A stretch of DNA of 32,863 nt from an uncultured Prevotella sp. (GTDB taxonomy: Bacteria > Bacteroidota > Bacteroidia > Bacteroidales > Bacteroidaceae). The stretch lies in the NCBI GenBank assembly GCA_944320105.1, contig CALUGA010000023.1, positions 1-32,863 on the forward strand, written 5' to 3'. A program made the translations under genes and the position numbers. The notes under the pieces were generated by a model. That model was not told the origin of the DNA. It was given only the letters and a program-made list of their open reading frames with translations, and made no database searches. Shown piece by piece: positions 24,569 to 31,757 of the stretch (position 1 is its first letter; every line of letters starts with the position of its first letter).

Positions 24569-26077
24569 ATGGAATTAGAGAACGAGAAGAAACTGGGAGA
24601 GAAATCTGCAGAGCAGAGCGCAGGCAGCCGTGAGGGCTACCAGCAGGCAGGGCAGTCGGGCGACTACCCTAAGTTCCGCGCACCGGGCCGTTCGCCCCGT
24701 CCGCGCATCCACGTGCAGCGCCCCTACGGCGCCGAGCGCGCATCATATCCGGGCAAGGGCGCTTCCGACGAGGGAGGCTTCCGCCCCGAGGGCTTCGGCG
24801 CAGGGCTGCAGTCGGCCCCGCAGAGGCAGCAGTACCGCCCGCGCTACGGTGCTGCCGACGCCAACAAGGGCTACCGCCCGCGCTACAACGCCGGCTCCGC
24901 CAACGGCGAGGAAGGCTACCAGCAGCAGAACGGCTACGCCAACCGTCAGGGAGGCTACCAGCAGCGCGGCGGCTACCAGCAGAACGGCTACGCCAACCGT
25001 CAGGGCGGCTACCAACAGCGTGGTGGCTACCAACAGAACCGTCAGGGTGGCTACCAGCAGCGCGGCGGCTACCAGCAGAACCGCCCCGGCGGCTACCAGC
25101 GCAACTACAACGCCGAGGGCGAGGGCTACGGCAACTATCGCCAGCAGGGCTATCGCCAGCAGGGCTACCGCCAGCAGGGCGGAGGCTACGGCGGCCAGCG
25201 CACCCCCTACGGCCAGAACCGCCCCGGCGGCTACCGTCAGCAGGGTGGCTATGGCGCAGGCAGGCCCGGCGGCTACCGCCAGCAGGGCGGCTACGGCCAG
25301 AACCCCAAGGCCAACTTCAAGAAGCGCATTGACTACAAGGAGGATAACCTCGACCCCAATGCACCCATACGCCTCAACAAGTTCCTTGCCAACGCAGGCG
25401 TGTGCAGTCGCCGCGAGGCCGACGAGTTCATACAGGCCGGCGTGGTTAAGGTAAACGGCAACGTGGTGACCGAGCTTGGCACCAAGGTGCTGCGCTCCGA
25501 CGAGGTGATGTTCCACGACCAGCCCGTGTCGCTTGAGAAGAAGGTCTACGTGCTCCTCAACAAGCCCAAGGACTGCGTTACCACCAGCGACGACCCGCAG
25601 CAGCGCAAGACCGTAATGGAGCTTGTTAAGAATGCCTGCCCCGAGCGCATATATCCCGTGGGCCGCCTCGACCGCAACACCACCGGCGTGCTGCTGCTCA
25701 CCAACGACGGCGACATGGCCAGCAAGCTCACGCATCCCAAGTTTCTCAAGAAGAAGATATACCACGTTCACCTCGACAAGAACGTTACTGCCCACGACCT
25801 GCAGCAGATACGCGACGGAATAATGCTCGAAGACGGCGAGATAAAGGCCGACGACGTGCAGTATGCCGACCCCGTGGACAAGAAGCAGGTGGGCATAGAG
25901 ATACACAGCGGCAAGAACCGCATTGTGCGCCGCATCTTCGAGAAGCTGGGCTACCGCGTCAACAAGCTCGACCGTGTGCAGTTTGCCGGACTCACGAAGA
26001 AAGGCCTGCGCCGCGGCGACTGGCGCTACCTCACGCAGGAGGAGGTTGTACGCCTGCGCACGGGTACATACGAATAA
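24569..26077 (+). CDS. rluB: RluB/RsuA-type 23S/16S rRNA pseudouridine synthase with long low-complexity N-terminus
   Basis: 502 residues. The C-terminal ~245 residues are a complete enzyme: an S4 RNA-binding domain (IRLNKFLANAGVCSRREADE, about 265-284, through VKVNGNVV) and a pseudouridine synthase core (VYVLLNKPKDCVTTSDD; GRLDRNTTGVLLLTNDGD with catalytic D368; RIVRRIFEKLGYRVNKLDRV). The N-terminal ~255 residues are disordered and made of repeats such as GGYQQRGGYQQN, YANRQG and YRQQGGYG, rich in Gly, Gln, Tyr, Arg and Asn, resembling eukaryotic RGG/prion-like RNA-binding tails. Similar but variable extensions occur in Bacteroidota RluB. The precise target base is not decidable here; RluB-type (23S) is the usual annotation. 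The 3' end is followed by a hairpin at 26086. Confidence 0.9.
   Translation: MELENEKKLGEKSAEQSAGSREGYQQAGQSGDYPKFRAPGRSPRPRIHVQRPYGAERASYPGKGASDEGGFRPEGFGAGLQSAPQRQQYRPRYGAADANKGYRPRYNAGSANGEEGYQQQNGYANRQGGYQQRGGYQQNGYANRQGGYQQRGGYQQNRQGGYQQRGGYQQNRPGGYQRNYNAEGEGYGNYRQQGYRQQGYRQQGGGYGGQRTPYGQNRPGGYRQQGGYGAGRPGGYRQQGGYGQNPKANFKKRIDYKEDNLDPNAPIRLNKFLANAGVCSRREADEFIQAGVVKVNGNVVTELGTKVLRSDEVMFHDQPVSLEKKVYVLLNKPKDCVTTSDDPQQRKTVMELVKNACPERIYPVGRLDRNTTGVLLLTNDGDMASKLTHPKFLKKKIYHVHLDKNVTAHDLQQIRDGIMLEDGEIKADDVQYADPVDKKQVGIEIHSGKNRIVRRIFEKLGYRVNKLDRVQFAGLTKKGLRRGDWRYLTQEEVVRLRTGTYE
24905..25303 (+). repeat. In-gene tandem repeats encoding GGYQQ-type units
   Basis: Short imperfect tandem units (encoding YQQRGG, YQQNG, YANRQG, YRQQG) within the rluB N-terminal region. 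The DNA is repetitive enough for length variation by slippage or recombination between strains. Confidence 0.75.
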
Positions 26078-26085
26078 AGACCACA

Positions 26086-26110
26086 GGGCGCAGGCGTTGG
26101 GCTTGCGCCC
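26086..26110 (+). terminator. Hairpin after rluB
   Basis: GGGCGCAGGC pairs with GCTTGCGCCC (one G-T), 8 bases after the stop; the T-tract is poor. Between it and asnS, a ~120-bp segment is bounded by the direct repeat GGATGTCCG (26147-26155, 26268-26276) and contains the stem GCAAGGCGG/CCGCCCTTGC. Confidence 0.5.
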
Positions 26111-26292
26111 TTACATTTATATATTATAACAGAATAACCAATCGATGGATGTCCGCTGCCTGCAAGGGCTGGCGCAAGGCGGGGCAACGCCGCCCTTGCC
26201 GTAGGCTCTTGGCCTGGCGGAGGGCGGTATGCCCATCGCCACCATGCCTCTGGGCAGGAGGGTGGCGGATGTCCGATTAACGAAAGAACGAT

Positions 26293-27696
26293 ATGCAAAG
26301 CATAAAAAGGACAAAGGTAGTTGACGTGCTGCGGCGCACCGACTATGGCGCGCTGGTAAACGTAAGGGGGTGGGTGCGCACCCACCGCAGCAGCAAGGCT
26401 GTTGACTTCATCGCGCTCAACGACGGCTCTACAATAAAGAACGTGCAGGTGGTGGTCGACCCCGCCAAGTTCGACCCCGAGCTACTCAAGCAGGTAACCA
26501 CAGGCTCCTGCATCTCTGTGAACGGCGAGCTGGTGGAGAGCCAGGGTGCCGGTCAGGCCGTGGAGCTGCAGTGCCGCGAGCTTCAGGTATATGGCACGTG
26601 TGGCAGCGATTACCCCATGCAGAAGAAGGGGCAGAGCTTTGAGTACATGAGGCAGTTCGCCCACCTGCGCCTGCGCACAAACACCTTCGGGGCAGTGATG
26701 CGCATACGCCACAACATGGCCATCGCCATACACAAGTATTTCCATGACCACGGCTTCTTCTACTTCCACACGCCGCTCATCACCGCCAGCGACTGCGAGG
26801 GCGCGGGGCAGATGTTCCAAGTTACCACGAAGAACCTCTACGACCTGAAGAAGGATGCCGAGGGCAAGATAACCTACGACGATGACTTCTTCGGACGCCA
26901 GACGTCGCTCACCGTGAGCGGCCAGCTGGAGGGCGAGCTGGGCGCCACCGCACTGGGCGCCATCTACACTTTCGGCCCAACCTTCCGTGCCGAGAACTCC
27001 AACACGCCGCGCCACTTGGCCGAGTTCTGGATGATTGAGCCTGAGGTGGCTTTCATTGAGCTTGACGACCTGATGGATCTTGAGGAGGACTTCATTAAGT
27101 ACTGTGTTCGCTGGGCGCTCGACAACTGCAAGGACGACCTTGAGTTCCTCAACAAGATGATTGACAAGACGCTGCTCGACAGGCTCAACTCCGTGCTGGC
27201 CGACTCGTTCGTGCGCCTGTCGTACACCGAGGGAATTAAGATTCTGGAGGAGGCTGTGGCCTCGGGCCATAAGTTTGAGTTCCCCGTAAGCTGGGGCATG
27301 GACCTCGCCAGCGAGCACGAGCGCTACCTCGTGGAGCAGCACTTCCGCAAGCCGGTGATAATGCACGGCTATCCCAAGGAAATCAAGGCTTTCTACATGA
27401 AGATAAACCCCGACGGGAAGACCGTGCAGGGCACCGACGTGCTCTTCCCGCAGATAGGCGAGATCATCGGCGGAAGCGTGCGCGAGGAGGACTACGGTAA
27501 GTTGCTCGGCGAGATTGAGGGCCGCGGCATACCAATGAAGGATATGTGGTGGTATCTCGACACACGCAAGTATGGAACTTGCCCGCACGGCGGCTTCGGT
27601 TTGGGCTTCGAGCGGCTTATACTCTTCGTCACGGGTATGCAGAACATACGCGATGTCATTCCGTTCCCGCGCACGCCAAAGTCGGCCGACTTCTAA
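26293..27696 (+). CDS. asnS: Asparaginyl-tRNA synthetase
   Basis: 467-residue class II synthetase. It has an N-terminal OB-fold anticodon-binding domain ([25 protein letters not shown], about 17-41) and a class II core with motif 2 [21 protein letters not shown] (about 236-256) and motif 3 [15 protein letters not shown] near the C-terminus (about 435-449). The Asn-specific [11 protein letters not shown] segment is present. An aspartyl enzyme is excluded by length and by these motifs. Monocistronic; followed by the terminator hairpin at 27765. Confidence 0.97.
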   Translation: MQSIKRTKVVDVLRRTDYGALVNVRGWVRTHRSSKAVDFIALNDGSTIKNVQVVVDPAKFDPELLKQVTTGSCISVNGELVESQGAGQAVELQCRELQVYGTCGSDYPMQKKGQSFEYMRQFAHLRLRTNTFGAVMRIRHNMAIAIHKYFHDHGFFYFHTPLITASDCEGAGQMFQVTTKNLYDLKKDAEGKITYDDDFFGRQTSLTVSGQLEGELGATALGAIYTFGPTFRAENSNTPRHLAEFWMIEPEVAFIELDDLMDLEEDFIKYCVRWALDNCKDDLEFLNKMIDKTLLDRLNSVLADSFVRLSYTEGIKILEEAVASGHKFEFPVSWGMDLASEHERYLVEQHFRKPVIMHGYPKEIKAFYMKINPDGKTVQGTDVLFPQIGEIIGGSVREEDYGKLLGEIEGRGIPMKDMWWYLDTRKYGTCPHGGFGLGFERLILFVTGMQNIRDVIPFPRTPKSADF

Positions 27697-27764
27697 TTCT
27701 GCACCGGCGTTGCCCCGGCCATGGCTTGCATGGCCGGCGGTAGCCGGTTGCGCAGTCAATATGC

Positions 27765-27810
27765 ATCCCCGCACGGCGGCAGTCATCTCAGGCTGCCCCG
27801 TGCGGGGATT
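27765..27810 (+). terminator. Terminator after asnS
   Basis: ATCCCCGCACGG...CCGTGCGGGGAT, with an inner GGCAG/CTGCC step, followed by TCCTTTT. It starts 69 bases after the asnS stop. Confidence 0.75.
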
Positions 27811-27903
27811 CCTTTTCTGTTGCAGGGCTTGTACTTTTGCCTGCCTATGGATGCGCGAGTCCGGGGATAAACAATCATTGAGATTATGCAGTGGGAGACA
27901 TCA

Positions 27904-27994
27904 TGTAGAGGCGCAAAATTTTGTGGCTAACATTGTCATCTCATCCATTTGAGGGCATTGGCCCATCCGAGACGCAAAATTTTGCGTCTCTACA
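27904..27994. repeat. MITE-like inverted repeat with TGTAGAG(A/G)CGC arms
   Basis: TGTAGAGGCGCAAAATTTTG at 27904-27923 and its inverted counterpart CAAAATTTTGCGTCTCTACA at 27975-27994 enclose ~50 bp. The right end contains a perfect 22-bp palindrome at 27969-27990. The same GTAGAGACG arms with another core occur at 4535-4562. Remaining DNA in 27811-28365 has no supported gene. Confidence 0.65.
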
Positions 27995-28088
27995 AGTGGC
28001 AGACGGTAGTGGTGAGGCTTGCATTTCTTGTTGAACAAACGAAAATCATTATCCCGAACTTACCTATGTATATTGGCATCCAGCCAAA

Positions 28089-28175
28089 ACGAATGAACAA
28101 CAAAGCAAAAAAGCATACGTCCTCTAACTCCTTCTAACTCCTTCTAACTCCCTCTAACTCCCTCTAACTCCTTAC
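28089..28175. repeat. Dispersed repeat followed by CTCTAACTCCT tandem tract
   Basis: AACGAATGAAC...AAGCATACGTCCTCTAACT matches 24398-24450 and runs into five copies of a ~10-11-base CTCTAACTCC(T) unit (28121-28173). Similar 'actcc' tracts occur at 5690-5725, 31676-31757 and 32570-32650. Confidence 0.7.
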
Positions 28176-28365
28176 CCATGAGCTTTGCGTGTTTTTAACA
28201 CCGTAGTGGAAAAACAGAACACAAAAGGGTATTTATGCAACATTGCTTTTTGCTGGATTATAGTTTACTTTGCACGGTGCAAACTGCGCCTTGGCGGGCG
28301 CAAACCGCAGCTTGCCGCATCGGGGCGGCGCAATGTGACTGTAAAAGGGAAAGGTAATATTGAAC

Positions 28366-29244
28366 ATGAACGACATATCTGAAATATTGGACGGCATAAG
28401 GCAGCAGGAACTGGCTGCCTACTGCGACGGCAGCATGGCTTTCATCGATAGCTCCTGCCATCTTGGCAGCCTTGGCAAAGTGAACACCGATGCGCTCATC
28501 CTGAGTCTCTGCCTCGGCGGCACCACCACGGTGGCCATCGATGGGCGCGAGTTTGCCATCGCACCCGGCGACCTCCTGGTGTGCCTGCCCGGCGTCACCA
28601 TCGACCGCCGCGATGTCGCCTCGGGCATGATGGATGGACGTTGTATCTGCCTTTCGCAGGGCTGCCTAAAGCGGCTCTCGCTCATCAACATAGGCGACGC
28701 TTGGAACGCCCTAACTTCGCTCCACGACAAGCCCGTGCTGCGCCTTACCTCCGATGAGGTGCAGACGTTCTGCACTTACTACGACCTCATGCTATCGCGG
28801 CTCAACCAGCCCGCCCACCGCTACAAGCAGAAGCTGGTGGAGATGCTCGTGCTGGCTTTCCTTTACGACTTCCACGGACTGCTCGAACGCTTCTTCACCC
28901 CGGCCGACAAGCCGCGCCGCTCGGCCGAGAAGGCTTTCCGCGAGTTCATCGACCTGCTCACCACTTCATACCCCAAGCCGCGCGACGTGGCCTACTATGC
29001 CGACAAGCTCTGCCTCACGCCCAAGTATCTCTCGGCGGTGTGCAAGCAGGTGAGCGGCATCACGGCATCGCAGCTCATAGCCCGCTTCGTGGTGAAGGAC
29101 ATAAGGCGGCTGCTCGACGAGAGCGACAAGAGCGTTAAGGAGATATGCAACGAGCTTGGCTTTCCCAACCCCTCGTTCTTCGGCACCTACGTCAGGAAAC
29201 ATCTCGGGCAGTCGCCCCGCCGCTTTAGGGAGAGCGGCAAGTAG
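28366..29244 (+). CDS. AraC-family transcriptional regulator
   Basis: 292 residues from ATG 28366 (MNDISEILDGIRQQEL); a TTG at 28360 is in frame but unlikely. The N-terminal cupin-like ligand domain includes VAIDGREFAIAPGDLLVCLPGV (about 59-80). The C-terminal ~100 residues form two helix-turn-helix motifs: VAYYADKLCLTPKYLSAVCKQVSGITASQLI and VKEICNELGFPNPSFFGTYVRKHLGQSPRRFR, the second matching the AraC signature. It is likely a DNA-binding activator responding to a small molecule; the target is unknown. It stands alone, with a strong terminator downstream. Confidence 0.92.
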   Translation: MNDISEILDGIRQQELAAYCDGSMAFIDSSCHLGSLGKVNTDALILSLCLGGTTTVAIDGREFAIAPGDLLVCLPGVTIDRRDVASGMMDGRCICLSQGCLKRLSLINIGDAWNALTSLHDKPVLRLTSDEVQTFCTYYDLMLSRLNQPAHRYKQKLVEMLVLAFLYDFHGLLERFFTPADKPRRSAEKAFREFIDLLTTSYPKPRDVAYYADKLCLTPKYLSAVCKQVSGITASQLIARFVVKDIRRLLDESDKSVKEICNELGFPNPSFFGTYVRKHLGQSPRRFRESGK

Positions 29245-29272
29245 GGCAGGGCGGTCACGTCAGATATCAAAA

Positions 29273-29319
29273 GCAAGGCCCGGAGCGGTGATGCAGTGGC
29301 ATTCCGCCCCGGGCCTTGC
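29273..29319 (+). terminator. Terminator after the AraC-type gene
   Basis: GCAAGGCCCGG pairs with CCGGGCCTTGC (one bulge), with inner AGCGG/CCGC pairing, 28 bases after the stop. Confidence 0.75.
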
Positions 29320-29379
29320 TTGTCTATGGTTGTAATGTTGCGTCGGTTGTCGGCATTGCTGTCGCTTCCACGTCTTTTT

Positions 29380-29495
29380 CCAGCTGTCGCTCCCCCGTGC
29401 TTTCCCGCGTGCTCTCTCACGTGCTCTCTCACGTGCTCTCCCACGTTGTGGCGGGTTTGCAACCCGCCACCATCCTGTTCCGGGTCTGCGACCCG
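29380..29495. repeat. 10-base tandem tract plus GGGTTTGCAACCC palindromes
   Basis: Repeats of CACGTGCTCT (29398-29440) lead into GGCGGGTTTGCAACCCGCC (29451-29469) and CCGGGTCTGCGACCCGG. The order and sequences match the composite repeat at 21613-22550, so both belong to one dispersed family. Confidence 0.75.
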
Positions 29496-29549
29496 GCAAT
29501 GCTATGCGAAATCAATGTGGGCAGGTGCGTTTTACGGGCAAAAGTGGAG

Positions 29550-29754
29550 GTTTCACAATATGAAACGGCGATTCTTTGCAATTGGCTTTATATCAAGAAG
29601 ATATGGGAACCGCACGTAGTGCTTTGTTGCTTAAATGCGGCTTTTGTACGGTAAACGTGGAAAAAAATTCAACTTTAATAAGACCGAAAAGCTCCTGTTT
29701 ATCAATGCTTTTTGCTACTTTTGCACCGTGATTGTCCGTTTCATATTGTGAAAC
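29550..29754. promoter_or_regulatory. Candidate invertible promoter: 19-bp perfect inverted repeats
   Basis: GTTTCACAATATGAAACGG (29550-29568) and its exact reverse complement (29736-29754) enclose 167 bp. Inside, TACTTTTG (29716-29723) matches the -7 consensus TAnnTTTG and points right toward the NusG/UpxY-like gene; its -33 region is weak. The geometry (inverted repeats of about 20 bp, under 200 bp apart, containing a promoter in front of an UpxY-type gene) is that of phase-variable capsule promoters in Bacteroides. Each arm is itself partly palindromic (GTTTCA/TGAAAC). No invertase gene is in this window. Confidence 0.55.
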
Positions 29755-30020
29755 GGTATGAAAACGGCGACCACTGAAAGACTTGAAAACGCGTTGTGAT
29801 ATGGGAACTAACACAGAAAGGCGCTTGTCGCCTTGTTCTTCTCGCAACATAACAACGGTGGGCATTTGTCGCTGAGATTCTTCCGGAATGCCGCCGTTAC
29901 GCCTGAAATAAGGTATCCTGTAGCTTTCATGCGGTTGTCATGAAGGGAATTTGGAGAATGCCATGACCTTTGGCGAGGCTGGCATCGCAGGCTGCCTTGC
30001 TCCCTCTTCGCTTATTGCTG
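29755..30020 (+). other. Untranslated leader of the NusG/UpxY-like gene
   Basis: About 265 bases separate the right inverted repeat from the ATG at 30021. The leader holds a small hairpin (29819-29835, AAGGCG/CGCCTT), a larger one (29854-29898, AACGG and GGCATT pairing with AATGCC and CCGTT) and a 13-codon ATG frame from 29759. UpxY-type regulators are known to act through the 5' leader of their own operon; whether this leader does so is inference. A loose direct repeat (AACGGCGA ... GATATGGGAAC) links it to the left part of the inverted-repeat segment. Confidence 0.4.
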
Positions 30021-31604
30021 ATGAAAGACAAGCTAAACAGCGTTGACTTCCGCTGGTTCGTGGTTCGCACCCTGCCTCGGCAGGAACGGGCACTAACCGA
30101 TATGCTCTCTTCCTACCGGGAAACGGCCAAGAACATCCTCGAAGTGTATTGCCCCACGCACACCGTGGTCAGGCTACAGCGCGACGGCAACGAGGCGCGG
30201 GTGCCTGTGTTCAACGGCTTCGTCTTCGTGCTTGCCACGCGGCAAGCAATAACGGAGTTCATGGAGCGGCGTTACCCCGAGGGCGTGATGCTCTACGACT
30301 ACAGCAAGAAGACCGCAGGGCGCAAGGCCGACCTGCTGACCATACCCGAGGAGCAGATGAGGGCATTCAGGGATTTCAACGACAACTACGCTGACAGTAT
30401 GGTGATACTTGAACGGCCGTTTTCCGACTATGCTTTCAACCCCAAGACGGGCGAGGCCAACGAGGTGGTGCGCGTGCTCGACGGCCCGCTAAAGGGGCGC
30501 GAGGGCTACATAGCGCGCTTCAGGCGCGACAAGCGGCTGGTGTTCCGCCTGCGCGGATTGGACGGGGGCAACGGTCTCACTGTGTCCATTCCCGATGTGT
30601 GGAGCTTCCACGTGGCTCGCCTGCACAATGCCGAGGGCGACAGACTGAGCGTCGGGACGGAGAAGGCGCGCGCCGTAGACCTGCTCGTGGGCATGCTGCA
30701 GGCCTGCGGCTATGGTGCCGACACGCTGCCCATGCTCTACGGGATAGTAGAAAAACTGGCCGCAAAGACCTCGCTTGTGCTCCTTTGCCGCAGCCTCAGC
30801 GCTGGCGGCCATGAGGCGTTGGCCCGCAGGTTTGCGCAGCTCACCACCTGCGAGGCCGAGCTTGTGATGAACCTCGTGCGCTGCGAGATCGACGCCCCCG
30901 GCTTCGTGAGGCAAAACTGGCCGAGGCTCGTGCTGCGCCCGTTCCTCACGCCCACGCCGGGCGTAGAGCTGCCCGCCGAAGCCACCGAGGCCATGCTCAG
31001 CCACGACGGCTTCACTGAGATAATACGCAAGGTGAGCATTGCAGAGCAGGTGTATTACCCGAGCAAGGATAGAAGCGATAGCGTAACTACCACCTATTAT
31101 GCCCACATAGGCATTATGCCCGCCCACAGCAGCTGCCTTGTTGCAGGGGCATTCCCCTCTCCCCACGGGGGAGAGTCGGAGAGGGGCTTCCACAGTGAAG
31201 AGTCGGAGAGGGGCTTCACCCTCTTTTCCAACTGGGATGCCTTCCTCGCCGAATACTTCCTCACGGCAGGCAAGGCCAACGAAAAACTGGTTAGCGGAAT
31301 CAGCACTCCCAGCACTCCCAGTTCTCCCATTACTCCCAGCTCCCCCACAAAGCTCATAGCCTCCTTCCGCAACTACGCCCCAACCCTCTACAGAGTCCTC
31401 ACCGGTGCTTCGGCTGTCAAGGCCGTCAGCCAAATGCCGGTGGGCAATGCATCGCTCAACGTATTGGCAATCACTGCGCCCAATCTTGAGCAGGGCAAGG
31501 AAGAGCTTCTTTCCACGTGCGTAGCCATCTGCCGCGAGATAAACACCACCGCCCACCTTGCCATCTGGCGCAGATACCTCCGCACCGTGTGGCTGCACTG
31601 TTAA
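30021..31604 (+). CDS. Long NusG/UpxY-family transcription antiterminator
   Basis: 527 residues from ATG 30021 (MKDKLNSVDFRWFVVRTLPR); an in-frame TTG at 29970 is not favoured. The N-terminal ~185 residues are NusG-like: an NGN domain (WFVVRTLPRQERALTDML, EVYCPTHTVV, VPVFNGFVFVLATR) and a KOW-type motif (VVRVLDGPLKGREGYIARFR, about 150-169). UpxY proteins of ~170-190 residues promote read-through of capsule operons; this one has ~340 extra residues of unknown function. The extension contains insertions derived from intergenic repeats: about 375-400 (FPSPHGGESERGF) and 428-444 (TPSTPSSPITPSSPTK). It sits upstream of a recombinase-like gene and a flippase, so it likely heads a polysaccharide operon. 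Confidence 0.75.
   Translation: MKDKLNSVDFRWFVVRTLPRQERALTDMLSSYRETAKNILEVYCPTHTVVRLQRDGNEARVPVFNGFVFVLATRQAITEFMERRYPEGVMLYDYSKKTAGRKADLLTIPEEQMRAFRDFNDNYADSMVILERPFSDYAFNPKTGEANEVVRVLDGPLKGREGYIARFRRDKRLVFRLRGLDGGNGLTVSIPDVWSFHVARLHNAEGDRLSVGTEKARAVDLLVGMLQACGYGADTLPMLYGIVEKLAAKTSLVLLCRSLSAGGHEALARRFAQLTTCEAELVMNLVRCEIDAPGFVRQNWPRLVLRPFLTPTPGVELPAEATEAMLSHDGFTEIIRKVSIAEQVYYPSKDRSDSVTTTYYAHIGIMPAHSSCLVAGAFPSPHGGESERGFHSEESERGFTLFSNWDAFLAEYFLTAGKANEKLVSGISTPSTPSSPITPSSPTKLIASFRNYAPTLYRVLTGASAVKAVSQMPVGNASLNVLAITAPNLEQGKEELLSTCVAICREINTTAHLAIWRRYLRTVWLHC
31151..31350 (+). repeat. Intergenic-type repeats inside the NusG/UpxY-like coding region
   Basis: CCCCTCTCC...GGAGAGGGG hairpin sequence at 31154-31187 and a 17-base direct repeat AGTCGGAGAGGGGCTTC (31174-31190, 31201-31217), then a (A)CTCCCAG tandem tract at 31305-31350. 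The same classes are otherwise found only between genes here (24467-24510, 32570-32650). The reading frame stays open through both. Confidence 0.75.
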
Positions 31605-31675
31605 GTTAAGAATTAAAAATTAAGAGTTAAGAAAATATGCCACAAGCCCTTCTGCCTTGTGCCACGTTGTGTGGC

Positions 31676-31757
31676 TTTAACTCCCTATAACTCCTATTAT
31701 TCCTATTACTCCTATAAGCCCTATAAGTCCTATAAGTCCTATAGCTCCCATAAGCCC
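31676..31757. repeat. CTCCTATAAG-type tandem tract
   Basis: About nine units of TCCTATAAG/TCCTATTA between the UpxY-like stop and the recombinase-like ATG. Upstream, ATTAAGAATTAAG-type sequence matches the tract at 5556-5735. Confidence 0.7.

Noticed and set aside
24743-25906. 387-codon minus-strand open frame with long Val/Ala/Leu stretches resembling membrane segments
   Set aside because: It is the reverse reading of the rluB low-complexity repeats and S4/synthase domain; apparent hydrophobicity is an artefact of GGYQQ codons.
26482-27786. 434-codon minus-strand open frame opposite asnS
   Set aside because: Antisense shadow of a clear asnS gene with no recognisable motif.
28121-28173. Possible CRISPR-like or minisatellite array of CTCTAACTCC units
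   Set aside because: Units are contiguous with no spacers; it is one of several simple intergenic tandem tracts in the window.
29155-29240. Antisense frames near the AraC C-terminus
   Set aside because: Shadows of the AraC helix-turn-helix coding region.
31659-31757. 33-residue N-terminal extension (Tyr/Ser/Lys repeats) on the recombinase-like protein from a GTG
   Set aside because: It is the translation of the CTCCTATAAG tandem tract; the ATG at 31758 fits the family start.
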